Shown here in pieces: positions 27,306 to 38,060 of a DNA stretch of 64,000 nt. A model generated the notes under the pieces. The model was not told where the DNA came from and did not search any database. It saw nothing but the letters and a program-made list of their open reading frames with translations. The translations under genes and the position numbers were made by a program. Each line of letters opens with the position of its first letter. Positions within the stretch are counted from its first letter, which is position 1. This stretch comes from DATLHO01 sp035539855 (GTDB taxonomy: Bacteria; Bacteroidota; Ignavibacteria; OLB7), in contig DATLHO010000153.1 in the NCBI GenBank assembly GCA_035539855.1, positions 1-64,000 on the forward strand. Reading direction: 5' to 3'.

Positions 27306-28085
27306 CTATGTCCCGGCGCCGAGCAGCGCCGCGAGCTCGTCGATCGAGTGGGCGATCGCCTGCGGCCGGATGTCGGGCCGATCCTGCGGGTGCTCGTCGT
27401 CCTGCGGATTGAACCAGACCGTCGCGATGCCCGCGAGCGCGGCGCCGGCAATGTCGTTGGCGAAGTTGTCGCCGACGTAGAGCGCGTCGACCGGCTCGAC
27501 CCCGGCGGCCTCGAGCGCCGCGGTGAAAATCGCCGGATGAGGCTTCTGCACGCCGACCTCCTCGGAGTAGATCCGGTAGCGTATCAGATCCGCGAGTCCC
27601 GAGAAACCGAGCTTGCGACTCTGCGCCGAGACGAATCCGTTCGTGATGATCCCGATCACGTGGTCCGGAGCCAGTCGCTCGAGCATCGTGATGACGCCGG
27701 GATACGCCCTGGTCGAGCGCTCGTAGCCGTCCATGTACGAGCTCGAAGCCTCGGCGATCTGCGGCACGTCGTCCACCTCGGTATCGACGCCCAGGTGCTC
27801 AAACCATTGCTCGAAGCGCCGGCGCCGGATGTCCGCCGAGGTGATCGCGCCCGTGGCGTAGATCTTCCAGAGCGCCTCGTTGATGCGCTCGAAGGCCTCG
27901 TGTGCCTCGTCGAAGCGATGTTCACGCAGCAGGCGCGGCCAGCGCTCGCACACCAGCTCGAGGCCGCGGCGCAGCGCTCCGCTGTGATCGACGAGCGTGT
28001 TGTCGACGTCGAAGAACAGAACCGGCGGCACTCGAGCGAGGCCGCCGGTCGTCGTCGTCGTTGGTGAACCGGCAGCCAGACTCAT
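27306..28085 (-). CDS. HAD-superfamily phosphohydrolase, YjjG-like
   Basis: 259 residues with all four HAD motifs: DVDNT near residue 26, TNG near 148, a conserved Lys in VGVQKPHP, and VGDNFANDI near 203. A helical cap lies between motifs I and II. It most resembles YjjG/noncanonical pyrimidine nucleotidases, which would fit the pyrimidine salvage gene cdd downstream in the same run. The first ~20 residues are Thr/Gly-rich. The ATG overlaps the floA stop by 4 bases. Confidence 0.88.
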   Translation of the reverse strand: MSLAAGSPTTTTTGGLARVPPVLFFDVDNTLVDHSGALRRGLELVCERWPRLLREHRFDEAHEAFERINEALWKIYATGAITSADIRRRRFEQWFEHLGVDTEVDDVPQIAEASSSYMDGYERSTRAYPGVITMLERLAPDHVIGIITNGFVSAQSRKLGFSGLADLIRYRIYSEEVGVQKPHPAIFTAALEAAGVEPVDALYVGDNFANDIAGAALAGIATVWFNPQDDEHPQDRPDIRPQAIAHSIDELAALLGAGT

Positions 28086-29077
28086 GCGTCCTCGCGGACC
28101 GAGCGCGCCGGCGCGCCGGTCGCGGAGATCGCCTCGCGCATCGCGGTGTCGGCCTGGATGTTCTTCATGTTGTAGAAGTCGAGCGCTCCGAGGTTGCCCT
28201 TGCGCAGCGCCTCGGCGATCGCCAGCGGCACCTCGGCCTCGGCCTCGACGACCTTCGCGCGCATCTCATGGACGCGCGCGCGCATCTCCTGCTCGTAGGC
28301 AACCGCCGCGGCGCGGCGCTCTTCGGCACGCGCCCGCGCGACGTTGAGGTCGGCCTGCGCCTGATCGGTCGCCAGCTTGGCGCCGATGTTCTCGCCGATG
28401 TCGACGTCGGCGATGTCGATCGAGAGAATTTCGAACGCCGTGCCGGAGTCGAGCCCCTTCTCGAGAACCGTCTTCGAGATGCGATCGGGATTCTCGAGCA
28501 CGACGCTGTGCGTGTCGCTGGAGCCGATCGTTGAGACGATGCCCTCACCGACGCGCGCGATGATCGTCCCTTCGCCGGCGCCGCCGACGAGGCGATCGAG
28601 ATTGGCGCGCACGGTGACCTTGGCGATCGCACGGACCTGGATGCCGTTGCGCGCCATGGCGGCGACGGCCGGAGTCTCGATGACCTTCGGGTTGACCGAC
28701 AGCCGCACGGCCTCGAGCACGTCGCGCCCGGCGAGGTCGATCGCCGTCGCCCGCTCGAAGTCAAGATGGATGTGCGCCTTGTCCGCGTGGATCAACGCCT
28801 CGACGACCTTCTTCACGTTGCCGCCGGCGAGGAAGTGCGATTCGAGCTGGTCGATGTCGATCGAGATTCCCGCCTTCTGCGCGGTGATCTTCGAGACGAC
28901 GATCACGTCCGGCGGTACCTTTCGGAAGCGCATGCCCACGAGCGATCCGATGCTGACGCGCACGCCGGCAAAGAGCGCGTTGAGCCATAGCCCCACCGGC
29001 ACCATGTACGTGAACAGCCAGAGCAGGATGATGATGCCGACGATGACCAGGATTGCCAGGATGACTCCTTGTTCCAT
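28082..29077 (-). CDS. floA: Flotillin-like protein FloA
   Basis: 331 residues, the standard FloA/YqfA length. An N-terminal hydrophobic hairpin ([20 protein letters not shown]) anchors it. A long band-7/SPFH-like domain follows, and then an alanine/glutamate-rich coiled coil ([20 protein letters not shown]) near 235-290. It organises membrane microdomains in Bacillus. An NfeD partner gene, common beside floA elsewhere, is absent here; the HAD gene is coupled instead. Confidence 0.93.
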   Translation of the reverse strand: MEQGVILAILVIVGIIILLWLFTYMVPVGLWLNALFAGVRVSIGSLVGMRFRKVPPDVIVVSKITAQKAGISIDIDQLESHFLAGGNVKKVVEALIHADKAHIHLDFERATAIDLAGRDVLEAVRLSVNPKVIETPAVAAMARNGIQVRAIAKVTVRANLDRLVGGAGEGTIIARVGEGIVSTIGSSDTHSVVLENPDRISKTVLEKGLDSGTAFEILSIDIADVDIGENIGAKLATDQAQADLNVARARAEERRAAAVAYEQEMRARVHEMRAKVVEAEAEVPLAIAEALRKGNLGALDFYNMKNIQADTAMREAISATGAPARSVREDA

Positions 29078-29172
29078 GGCTCGAGCCGCGATGCGGCGGA
29101 TATGTGACAGGTGGGAGAATGCAGACAGGACATTGGCGCGGCCGCGACGTGGCGGACAAGCCCGACCGTTCG

Positions 29173-29180
29173 GAAAGATA
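29173..29180 (-). promoter_or_regulatory. TATCTTTC -7-like box of floA
   Basis: TAnnTTTC on the minus strand, 95 bases before the floA ATG, in the 174-bp gap after the J-domain gene. It suggests floA starts its own transcript. Confidence 0.4.
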
Positions 29181-29251
29181 CACACGCGGCGGGCGCGCGG
29201 GCGGAACTCACGGCCCTGCGCGACGATGCGAACCTGTGAGCGGGGCCTTCG

Positions 29252-29673
29252 CTATCGCCGTCCGGCGTGTCGCAGGTATTCGTAGGCGAGATTGAGCTCC
29301 TGCATGCGTTTGAGCATCTCGCGCTGCTCGGCGGCGCCGAGATGCGAGAAGCGATCCGGATGCAGCTCGCGGGCGCGCTGGCGATAGGCCGCGCCGATCT
29401 GCTCGGCCGTCGCGTCGTCGGGCAGCCCGAGCGCGCGCAGCGCCGCGCGATGCTCCTCCGACAGCTCACGACGGCTCGCGCCGGTGCTCGCGCCATTACT
29501 CGCGCCGAGCTCGTCGATCTCCTCCTCGAGCGTCCTGCGACGCGGACGACGCGATTCCTCGATAAGCTCGTGGGCACGCCGCAGCTCCTCTTCGAACGTG
29601 GAGCTTCGTCGGCCGCCCATGGATTCGGCGCGCGCGATGCGCACCACGCGGTCGAAGATCTGTCGAAAGGACA

Positions 29674-29674
<1 letters not shown>
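29252..29674 (-). CDS. J-domain (DnaJ-like) protein
   Basis: 140 residues. A charged, helix-rich N-terminal half (FEEELRRAHELIEESRR) is followed by a C-terminal J domain beginning near RALGLPDDATAEQIGAAYR. The invariant HPD appears as HPDRF around residue 112. There is no zinc finger or client-binding domain of classical DnaJ, so it is a class C J-protein that would recruit an Hsp70 (DnaK) to a specific client. The ATG shares one base with the stop of the GCS2 ligase gene, so the ligase pair or its products are candidate clients. Confidence 0.88.
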
Positions 29675-30924
<1,250 letters not shown>

Positions 30925-30943
30925 CGCGGACCTCATCGGTTGA

Positions 30944-31966
30944 TCAGCGCTTCTTGCTCTTGCGGCCCGACTGGGTCTCGCCCGCGGCCGATACGTTGGC
31001 CGCTCTCGTGCTCGTCGGCGCGCCCGCGACATGACCGTTCGGTCCGGTCAGGAACTCGCTCCAGCGGTACTCCGTCGGGATGGCCCGACCCTTCAACGCC
31101 TCTTCGATCGCAACGGTTGCGAGCGTCTCGACCATCCAGTTGAAATTCTCCTCGCCGACGGAGTCACGCTCGGCGTCCGGAGCGGGATTCATGTAATCGA
31201 TCGCGTACGGGATGCCGTCGCGCACCGCGAACTCGACCGTGTTCATGTCGTAGCCGAGCGCGTTGCAGATCGTCAGGCAGTCCTGGGTGATGCGACGCGC
31301 AAGGTCCTCGCTCGGCGCGAACCCGGCCTGGTAGCGCAGGTGCATCGGGTTGCGCGGCTCGTACGGCATGATGTGCACGTGCTTGCGCCCGAGAACGTAG
31401 CAGCGGTAATACTCCTCGAACTCGACGTCCTCCTGCAGCACCATGCAGAGGTCGCCGGTCTGATGGTACGCGTCGAAGAACTCGTCGGCGTTGTGCACCT
31501 TGTAGACGTGCTTCCAGCCTCCGCCGTCGAACGGCTTCAGCCACGCCGGGAACCCGACGTAGCCGAAGATCTCGTCCCAGTTCAGCGGGTAGACGAGGTT
31601 GCGCATCGACGTGCTCGAGGTGCCAGGCGGATGCTCCTTGCTCGGGAGGATCGCGGTCTTCGGCACCGAAACGCCGAGGCGGTGCGCCAGCGAGTAGTTG
31701 AAGAACTTGTCGTCGGCCGACCACCAGAAGGGGTTGTTGATGACGCGCGTCCCGTTGAGCGCCGCGTGCTTGAGCATCGCGCGGTAGAACGGAATGTCCT
31801 GCGAGATGCGATCGATGATGACCGTGTAATTGGCCAGGTCATCGAGCTTGATCCCACCGGTCTTCAGGAATTCCGCGCGCACATCCTCGCCCCTGCGGTT
31901 GATCGCCTCAACCAGAGCCGGCGGGAAGGACTGCTCCATTCCGAATAGAACTGCGATCGTCTCCAT
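30944..31966 (-). CDS. ATP-grasp domain ligase
   Basis: 340 residues. The N-terminal pre-grasp domain includes YTVIIDRISQDIPFYR. The ATP-binding core includes WLKPFDGGGWKHVYKV near 146-161 and the magnesium-site AIDYMNPAPD near 258. A low-complexity basic tail (GRKSKKR) ends it. ATP-grasp enzymes of this glutathione-synthetase/RimK fold join a carboxylate to an amine or thiol. Next to a GCS2 ligase it could carry out the second step of a short peptide or amide synthesis. The substrate is unknown. Confidence 0.85.
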   Translation of the reverse strand: METIAVLFGMEQSFPPALVEAINRRGEDVRAEFLKTGGIKLDDLANYTVIIDRISQDIPFYRAMLKHAALNGTRVINNPFWWSADDKFFNYSLAHRLGVSVPKTAILPSKEHPPGTSSTSMRNLVYPLNWDEIFGYVGFPAWLKPFDGGGWKHVYKVHNADEFFDAYHQTGDLCMVLQEDVEFEEYYRCYVLGRKHVHIMPYEPRNPMHLRYQAGFAPSEDLARRITQDCLTICNALGYDMNTVEFAVRDGIPYAIDYMNPAPDAERDSVGEENFNWMVETLATVAIEEALKGRAIPTEYRWSEFLTGPNGHVAGAPTSTRAANVSAAGETQSGRKSKKR

Positions 31967-32122
31967 GGGGCTCGTCGTGCAAGGAAAACAGAGTGGTTAT
32001 TGGCATCACCGCGGGTCTGCAGGCCGCTGCGGCAATGGCGGGCAATGTGGGGATTCTCCCTGATTCCACCAAGCTTCCGTGCGCACCCGAGCGCGATTGC
32101 CCGAACTCGGCCCGCCACGGCG

Positions 32123-32154
32123 TTGGATGCTCGGCGTGCGCTCGCGTATCTTGG
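32123..32154 (+). promoter_or_regulatory. TTG-N21-TATCTTGG promoter of yajQ
   Basis: TTG at 32123-32125, a 21-base spacer and TATCTTGG at 32147-32154, 28 bases before the yajQ ATG. It fits the -33/-7 layout of Bacteroidetes promoters with one mismatch. Confidence 0.45.
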
Positions 32155-32182
32155 GCATCTCTCATCGACGAAACGCACTTCC

Positions 32183-32680
32183 ATGGCAGACACATACTCA
32201 TTCGACATCGTCTCGGACGTCGACATGCAGGAGGCCGACAACGCGGTGCAGCAGGCCTCCAAGGAGATCCAGCAGCGCTACGACCTCAAGGCGACCAACT
32301 CGAGCGTCGAGCTCGATCGCAAGGAGAAGACGATCGCCGTCGAGTCCGGCAGCGAGTTCAACCTCAAGCAGGTCATCGACGTGCTCGAGTCGAAGCTCGT
32401 CAAGCGCGGCATCGCGTTGAAGGCCCTCAAGTACGGCGACGTCGAGCAGGGCACCAAGGGCAGCGCGCGCCAGAAGATCACGCTGCAGTCCGGCATCGAC
32501 AAAGAGAACGCGAAGAAGGTCACCAAGATCGTCAAGGACCTCGGCCTCAAGGTCCAGGCGCAGATCCAGGACAACCAGGTGCGCATCACCGGCAAGGACA
32601 AGGATCAGCTCCAGCAGGTGATCCAGGCGCTCAAGACAGCCGACCTCGACTTCGCGATGCAGTTCACGAACTACCGCTAG
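32183..32680 (+). CDS. yajQ: YajQ family cyclic-di-GMP-binding protein
   Basis: 165 residues, the standard YajQ size. The start ADTYSFDIVSDVD and the end FAMQFTNYR are the family hallmarks, with two ferredoxin-like halves in between. Xanthomonas YajQ-like proteins bind cyclic-di-GMP and alter transcription; others bind nucleic acid. It is monocistronic, with a hairpin just downstream. It is divergent from the ATP-grasp operon. Confidence 0.96.
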   Translation: MADTYSFDIVSDVDMQEADNAVQQASKEIQQRYDLKATNSSVELDRKEKTIAVESGSEFNLKQVIDVLESKLVKRGIALKALKYGDVEQGTKGSARQKITLQSGIDKENAKKVTKIVKDLGLKVQAQIQDNQVRITGKDKDQLQQVIQALKTADLDFAMQFTNYR

Positions 32681-32688
32681 AGGCCGCC

Positions 32689-32712
32689 CGGCGCCCCGTC
32701 GCCGGGGCGCCG
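32689..32712 (+). terminator. GC-rich hairpin after yajQ
   Basis: Perfect 10-bp stem (32689-32698 and 32703-32712) with loop TCGC, 9 bases after the yajQ stop. No U-run follows, so its strength as an intrinsic terminator is uncertain. Confidence 0.5.
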
Positions 32713-32740
32713 CCTTCACTCCCCTCCCCGCGCAGGTCCG

Positions 32741-33940
32741 ATGTCCCCTCGCACCTCCCTACCGCTGCTCACGACGCTCGCCGCGCTCCTCGTCTCGGTC
32801 CTGCCGGCGCATGCCCAGTCGCGAGCGACGGCCCTGCGCGACATCACCGTGACGATCGAGGACGCGCGCGCGACGATCGTGCTGCTGGTCGACCGGAAGG
32901 TCGGCACGCTCGTCGTCGAGCGTCGCAAGGGCAACGCCCATCTGCGCGCGCGGCCGATGAGCGCGTCGCGCGCAGCGCTCGCGTCGGCGACGATCCGCTC
33001 GGGCGTCCGATCGGTGCGCGCTCGGATCGAGCGGCGCGACGTGCTCGTCGTCGACGCCGACTTCGAGCGCGAAGTTTCGGCGCTCCGCGTCGTCAGCCGC
33101 ACGAGCGACCGCATCGTCGTCGAAGCGACCCTCGGCGCACGCGGAAGCAAAGGCCCATCGCGGCCGCAGACCGCAAGCGTCGGCGCCCGGCGGAGCGATT
33201 CCTCTGCGGCTTCGCGTGGCGCGCGCGGTCGCTGGGTGCTCTCGACCATCGTGATCGATGCCGGCCATGGCGGCAGGGACCCGGGCGCGATCGGCATCGG
33301 CGGCGTCGAGGAGAAGTCGGTGACGCTCGCCGTCGCACGGCAACTCCGCAAGGAGCTCACGCGGCTGATGCCCGGCGTGCGCGTCGTGCTCACGCGCAGC
33401 GACGACAGCTCGGTCGAGCTCTTTCGCCGCGGGCAGATCGCCAACGAGCGCAACGGCCGCCTCTTCATCTCGATCCACTGCAACGCACACCCTGACACCG
33501 CGCGTACCGTCGACGGCTTCGAGTGCTACATACTTCGACCGGGCAAGAGCGAGGAGGCGGCGAGAGTCGTTGCGGCGGAGAACGGTGCGATCCGCTTCGA
33601 GTCGGATCAGGAGAAGTACGGTCCGATGAGTGCCGAGAGCGCGATCGTCGCGAGCATGGCCCAGAGCGCGTTCGCGCGCCTCAGCGAGCAGGCGGCGCAG
33701 TCGATCCGCACCTCGATGCGGGCCGGCACCAGGCTGAGGGACCGGGGCGTGCACCAGGCCGGCTTCTTCGTGCTCGTCGGCGCGTCGATGCCCGCGGTGC
33801 TGCTCGAGATCGGCTACCTGACGAGCCCGCGCGATGCGAAGCTGCTCACGTCCGCCTCGGGCCAGAAGTCCGTCGCCACGGCGATCGCCCGCGGGATCGT
33901 CCGCTACGAGAAGATCTACTCCGCCACCCTCGAGCGCTAG
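32741..33940 (+). CDS. N-acetylmuramoyl-L-alanine amidase (Amidase_3, AmiC-like)
   Basis: 399 residues. A signal peptide ends near AHAQS. An N-terminal AMIN-like region of about 110 residues precedes a zinc amidase domain. The domain shows DAGHGGRDPGA, GGVEEKSVTLA, SIHCNAHPD and the C-terminal catalytic-Glu segment LLEIGYLTSPRDA. It cleaves the stem peptide from muramic acid in the periplasm and acts in cell separation. It ends 11 bp before the stop of a convergent L,D-transpeptidase, another wall enzyme. Confidence 0.93.
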   Translation: MSPRTSLPLLTTLAALLVSVLPAHAQSRATALRDITVTIEDARATIVLLVDRKVGTLVVERRKGNAHLRARPMSASRAALASATIRSGVRSVRARIERRDVLVVDADFEREVSALRVVSRTSDRIVVEATLGARGSKGPSRPQTASVGARRSDSSAASRGARGRWVLSTIVIDAGHGGRDPGAIGIGGVEEKSVTLAVARQLRKELTRLMPGVRVVLTRSDDSSVELFRRGQIANERNGRLFISIHCNAHPDTARTVDGFECYILRPGKSEEAARVVAAENGAIRFESDQEKYGPMSAESAIVASMAQSAFARLSEQAAQSIRTSMRAGTRLRDRGVHQAGFFVLVGASMPAVLLEIGYLTSPRDAKLLTSASGQKSVATAIARGIVRYEKIYSATLER

Positions 33941-33951
33941 TCACTGCCGCC

Positions 33952-34992
33952 CTAGTTCCCGTACGCGGGCTCCCCTTCCTTGCGCCACGCCGTGCGCTCG
34001 GAGCGCACGTGCTCCTCGGCCCTGCGCAGCGCATCGGCGCGCCAGCGTCCGAGCATCGGACGATCGGCGACGTCGGCGACGCCAGCGGCGAGGATGGCGT
34101 CCGCACCCGCAAGCGAGAACGTCTCCGGCAGCCGCTGTCGCGGAATGCGCGCGGCGCGGCCGATCTCCATGCCCCAGCGCAGGCGCTGCTTCGCAAGGTG
34201 CACCAGCCGTGGCTGCGGCTCGAGCAGGGCCCGGCCCTCCATCAGCGTCGTCAGTCGCTCCCGGCCGAGCGCGCGATTGAACACGCTCGCCGAGTCGATG
34301 AGCGTCGCCCCGGCGGTGTCGCGCGGCTCGCAGAAAGCGACGACGCGGGCAGGATCGCCGCCGTGCACCATGATCAGTGCGCCCGGGTGCACCATCGAGT
34401 ACATCGTCTTGATGGCCTCCCGCGCCATGCGCAGGCAGCCGTGCGACGACGGGCGCACACCGAGGTATCCGTAGTATCCGCTGCCGTCGAGTCCGTGGAA
34501 GCCGACGCCGCCCTGCACGCCGATCCAGTTGTGAAGGCGCGCGTTGTTGAACTGCTTGCTCAACGCCATCGGCGTCATGTTCTGCACGGTGAAGACCCCC
34601 ATCGGCGTCGACATCCCCTCGCGGATGTACGGGTTGCCGCTGGAGACGAGGAACGTCGCAGGATCCTCGCCGCGCCGGTGCACGGTGACGTTCTGCTTCG
34701 TGAGGTTCACCTCGAGGTAGACCGAGTCGGTCGTGTAGACGGTGTCGCGCAGCTTCAGGTGGCCGAGCACCATGCGCGATGGCCCGACGCCCGAGTGCAT
34801 GCCGCTGGTGTCGCCGTCGCCGGGCTCCGCAGCCTCGACGACGCTTCCGTCGGCGCCGCCGGTCAGCACGACGAGCAGACCGCCGATGAAGGCGATCGAG
34901 ACGATGGCGACGGTGCCGAGCATGCGATAGACGCGGTCGGTCGTCGATGGAGCCGTGGATCGTTCGCTGGAAGGAGTATCGCTCGTGCTCAT
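33952..34992 (-). CDS. L,D-transpeptidase (YkuD/ErfK family)
   Basis: 346 residues. One N-terminal transmembrane helix (about 25-46) anchors it. The YkuD domain follows, with LEVNLTKQNVTVHRRGE, STPMGVFTV and the catalytic SHGCLRM near residue 188. A C-terminal extension of about 120 residues has no recognised domain. It forms 3-3 peptidoglycan crosslinks or attaches proteins to the wall. The ATG at 34992 removes an Arg/Pro-rich upstream stretch that does not look coding. Confidence 0.9.
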   Translation of the reverse strand: MSTSDTPSSERSTAPSTTDRVYRMLGTVAIVSIAFIGGLLVVLTGGADGSVVEAAEPGDGDTSGMHSGVGPSRMVLGHLKLRDTVYTTDSVYLEVNLTKQNVTVHRRGEDPATFLVSSGNPYIREGMSTPMGVFTVQNMTPMALSKQFNNARLHNWIGVQGGVGFHGLDGSGYYGYLGVRPSSHGCLRMAREAIKTMYSMVHPGALIMVHGGDPARVVAFCEPRDTAGATLIDSASVFNRALGRERLTTLMEGRALLEPQPRLVHLAKQRLRWGMEIGRAARIPRQRLPETFSLAGADAILAAGVADVADRPMLGRWRADALRRAEEHVRSERTAWRKEGEPAYGN

Positions 34993-35149
34993 GGGCGCTC
35001 GTCGGTGGCGCCGTGGGCTGGCGCCGGTTGCACATCGGTCGAGCGGTCGGGGCCGACCGCCGGGGTGATCATCGGGGGGAATGTCGGGTCGCGTCGGGTG
35101 CGACACAATGCCTTTGACGGGGGGAGGCTTCGGCCGCGGTAAAATACGA

Positions 35150-35186
35150 CGAAAGCCAGCCCCGACGCGTGCGGGACCGGCTTTCG
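35150..35186 (-). terminator. Terminator downstream of typA
   Basis: Stem arms CGAAAGCC (35150-35157) and GGCTTTCG (35179-35186) with partial inner pairing. On the minus strand the stem is followed by TCGTATTTTA, giving a short U-rich tail after the typA stop. Confidence 0.65.
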
Positions 35187-35196
35187 CGATGACGGA

Positions 35197-37029
35197 TCAA
35201 CCCTTGACCAGGTCGAGCTGTTTCTTGCGATCACGATGGCGCGTGTTGTGATCGAGCACCTTCTTGCGGATGCGGATCGACTGCGGCGTGATCTCCAGGA
35301 GCTCGTCGCGATCGATGTACTCGAGGAATCCCTCGAGCGAGAGATCGCGCGGCGTGTCGAGCCGGACGAGACCTTCGGTCCCGGAGGCGCGCATGTTCGT
35401 GAGGGCCTTCTTCTTGACGACGTTGACGACGAGATCCTCGTCGCGGGCGTTCTCGCCGACGACCATGCCGGCGTAGACCGGCACGCCGGGCGCGACGAAC
35501 ATCGTCCCGCGCTCCTGCACTCCCTCGAGCGCGTAGCCGGTCGTCTCGCCGGTCTCCAGCGCGATGAGCACGCCGCGTCCGCGGCCGGGCATCTCGCCCT
35601 TGAGCGGCAGGTAGCCGTGGAAGATGCTGTGGAGCTGTCCGGTGCCTCGGGTCTCCGAGAGGAAGCCGCTGCGGAAGCCGATCAGGCCGCGCGAGGGAAC
35701 GACGAACTCGAGGCGCGAGCTTCCGAGCGCCGAGATCATGTTCGTCATCTCGGCCGAGCGGCGGCCGAGCATCTCGATGACCGTGCCGGCGTGCTCGTCG
35801 TCGACGTCGACGACGACGTCCTCGTACGGCTCGCAGAGCACGCCGTCGATGTCACGCAGGATCACCTCCGGACGCGACACCTGGAACTCGAAGCCTTCAC
35901 GGCGCATCTGCTCGATGAGGATGGCCATCTGCAGCTCGCCACGCCCCTTCATGATGAACGCGTCGGCGTTCTCCGTGCGCTCGAGCTGCATCGAGACGTT
36001 GTTGCGCACTTCCTTCTCGAGTCGCTCGTGAAGGTGACGGCTCGTGACGTACTTGCCTTCCTTGCCGGCGAACGGCGAGTCGTTGACGAGGAACATCATC
36101 GAGATCGTGGGCTCCTCGACCTTCATGTGCGGCACCGCGGTCGGGTTGTCGCCGGTCGCGAGCGTCTCGCCGATGTAGAAGTGATCGGAGCCCGAGAGGG
36201 CGACGATCTCACCGGCGGCAGCGCTCTCGATCTCGATCTTCTTGAGGCCGTCGAAGCCAAAGAGCTTCATGACGCGGAAGCGCTCCTCGACGCCCTTCTC
36301 GTTGACACGGCTGACATTGTCGTTGACGTTGACCGTGCCCTCGAGAATGCGGCCGACGGCGACACGGCCGAGGTAGTCGCTCCACTCGACCGTGGTGACG
36401 ACCATGCGGAAGTCCTTGTCAGGGTCACCCTCGGGCGGCGGAATCTTCTCGATGATCATGTCGAATAGCGGCGACAGATCGAGGTCCTCTCCCTCGAGAC
36501 TCATCTTCGAGATGCCCTCGCGCGCCACGGTGTAGATCACCGGGAAGTCGAGCTGATCCTCGACCGCGCCGAGCGACAGGAAGAGCTCGAAGACCTCGTC
36601 GAGAACCTCGTAGGGACGGGCGTCCTTGCGGTCGATCTTGTTGATGACGACGATCGGCTTCAGGCCGAGCTCCAGCGACTTGCGGAGCACGAACTTCGTC
36701 TGCGGCAGGGGACCCTCGGCGGCATCGACGAGCAGGAGCACGCCGTTGACCATGATGAGCGTGCGCTCGACCTCACCGCCGAAGTCGGCGTGCCCGGGCG
36801 TGTCGACGATGTTGATGAGCGTGTCCTTCCAATGGACGGACGTGTTCTTCGCCATGATCGTGATGCCCTTCTCGCGCTCGAGATCACCGGAGTCCATCAC
36901 ACGCGTCGGCACGTTCTGGTTCTTGCGGAAGGTGCCGCTCTGCGACAGCAGCTTGTCGACGAGCGTGGTCTTGCCGTGGTCGACATGCGCGATGATCGCG
37001 ATGTTTCTGATGCCGTCTCTTCGATTCAT
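35197..37029 (-). CDS. typA: Ribosome-associated translational GTPase TypA/BipA
   Basis: 610 residues with the full TypA layout. The P-loop is AHVDHGKTT near 14-22, the switch motif [10 protein letters not shown] near 49-58, and DTPGH and NKIDR follow. EF-G-like domains and the TypA-specific C-terminal domain ([17 protein letters not shown]) complete it. It acts in ribosome assembly and stress or low-temperature growth. Single gene with a terminator; the promoter could not be picked out in the 202-bp divergent gap. Confidence 0.97.
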   Translation of the reverse strand: MNRRDGIRNIAIIAHVDHGKTTLVDKLLSQSGTFRKNQNVPTRVMDSGDLEREKGITIMAKNTSVHWKDTLINIVDTPGHADFGGEVERTLIMVNGVLLLVDAAEGPLPQTKFVLRKSLELGLKPIVVINKIDRKDARPYEVLDEVFELFLSLGAVEDQLDFPVIYTVAREGISKMSLEGEDLDLSPLFDMIIEKIPPPEGDPDKDFRMVVTTVEWSDYLGRVAVGRILEGTVNVNDNVSRVNEKGVEERFRVMKLFGFDGLKKIEIESAAAGEIVALSGSDHFYIGETLATGDNPTAVPHMKVEEPTISMMFLVNDSPFAGKEGKYVTSRHLHERLEKEVRNNVSMQLERTENADAFIMKGRGELQMAILIEQMRREGFEFQVSRPEVILRDIDGVLCEPYEDVVVDVDDEHAGTVIEMLGRRSAEMTNMISALGSSRLEFVVPSRGLIGFRSGFLSETRGTGQLHSIFHGYLPLKGEMPGRGRGVLIALETGETTGYALEGVQERGTMFVAPGVPVYAGMVVGENARDEDLVVNVVKKKALTNMRASGTEGLVRLDTPRDLSLEGFLEYIDRDELLEITPQSIRIRKKVLDHNTRHRDRKKQLDLVKG

Positions 37030-37186
37030 GTGTGAGATCGTGAGGCTCTCCGGTCGTTCCCCGTGTGTCAGGGCGCCGTCGAGCGTGAAGTGGGATGCCC
37101 GTTGAAGGCAGCCTTCCTGAGCCTGATATGACGCATTGGGCCGAGCGCAGATTGCCTCCGACGGGCCCCGGATGTGCGTGGCTGTG

Positions 37187-37194
37187 TATATTTG
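37187..37194 (+). promoter_or_regulatory. TATATTTG -7 promoter box of the 270-residue unknown gene
   Basis: Exact TAnnTTTG match, 37 bases before the ATG at 37232, in the divergent gap to typA. No TTG is seen at the -33 distance. Confidence 0.5.
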
Positions 37195-37231
37195 TCGAAT
37201 TGACCTTCCATCGAAGCGTAATCCCTATCCG

Positions 37232-38044
37232 ATGCTCGCCAACTCGTATCTCATCATCTCGCCCGCCGAGCCCACGGACATCGCCAGCGCGCAGATCACG
37301 CAGCGCCAGACGATTCCGCTCGCCTGGGCCCTGTCGGTCGCAAGCTCGTCGTCGCGCCTGATCTCGACGCACGGGCATCACTACTTCGAGACCCGCACCG
37401 ACGACGCGTTGAAGCTCATCGACCGCGCCCTCGCGGCCTGGAACTACAACACGTACTTCCGCGACACCCTCGCGCCGGTCGGCGTCTTCCGCCAGTGGCT
37501 CGCGAACTACCCGTCGGAGACGTGGCTGTACATCAACATCTCCGAGCTCATCGGCCAGTCTCCGTCGCCGGATCGCGACATGGAGGAGCTCCGGACGATC
37601 CCCGAGAAGGTCTCGCGCGCGCTCGAGGAGATCGAGAAGAAGGACTTCACGCTTTTCCTGCGCGAGCTGCGCCGGCTCTCCTATCCGTTCGTCACGGTGC
37701 CGATCACCGGCGATCGCCAGCGCGACATTCAGATCCTCTCCTACGAGGTGCGCGACACGAAGTCGATCGAGGCGGAGATGGCGCTGCAGATGGTCGGTGT
37801 CGACCGCGACCAGTCGCTGTTGATCGCCGCGACCGAGGCGATCCGGCTGCGCGGCAAGAACGCCGGCGATGCGACCGAGGAGTTCGACGCCGAGGAGCGC
37901 GTCGTGATCTACACCAAGGACCTCGTCGCGGCACGCAGGCTGTTCATCGACCGCATCGGCATGTCGGTGCTCGAGGAGAGCGACGAGCGGCTGCTCGTCG
38001 AGTCGCGCGGCAACGAGTTCATGATCTCGCGCGTCAGCAGCTAG
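37232..38044 (+). CDS. Conserved-looking protein of unknown function
   Basis: 270 residues, soluble, no signal peptide or membrane segment. I do not recognise the family. The N-terminal part (SYLIISPAEPTD) and the central acidic helix region (EKVSRALEEIEKKDFTLFLREL) give no motif. The last ~45 residues (RVVIYTKDLVAARRLFIDRIG and on) look like one beta-alpha-beta-beta-beta module of the VOC/glyoxalase fold, but a single module would be only half a normal domain. It has its own TATATTTG promoter box and good GC3 codon use, so it is a real gene. It converges on thyX with 16 bp between the stops. Confidence 0.75.
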   Translation: MLANSYLIISPAEPTDIASAQITQRQTIPLAWALSVASSSSRLISTHGHHYFETRTDDALKLIDRALAAWNYNTYFRDTLAPVGVFRQWLANYPSETWLYINISELIGQSPSPDRDMEELRTIPEKVSRALEEIEKKDFTLFLRELRRLSYPFVTVPITGDRQRDIQILSYEVRDTKSIEAEMALQMVGVDRDQSLLIAATEAIRLRGKNAGDATEEFDAEERVVIYTKDLVAARRLFIDRIGMSVLEESDERLLVESRGNEFMISRVSS

Positions 38045-38060
38045 AGCCGGCGCCGAGCGC

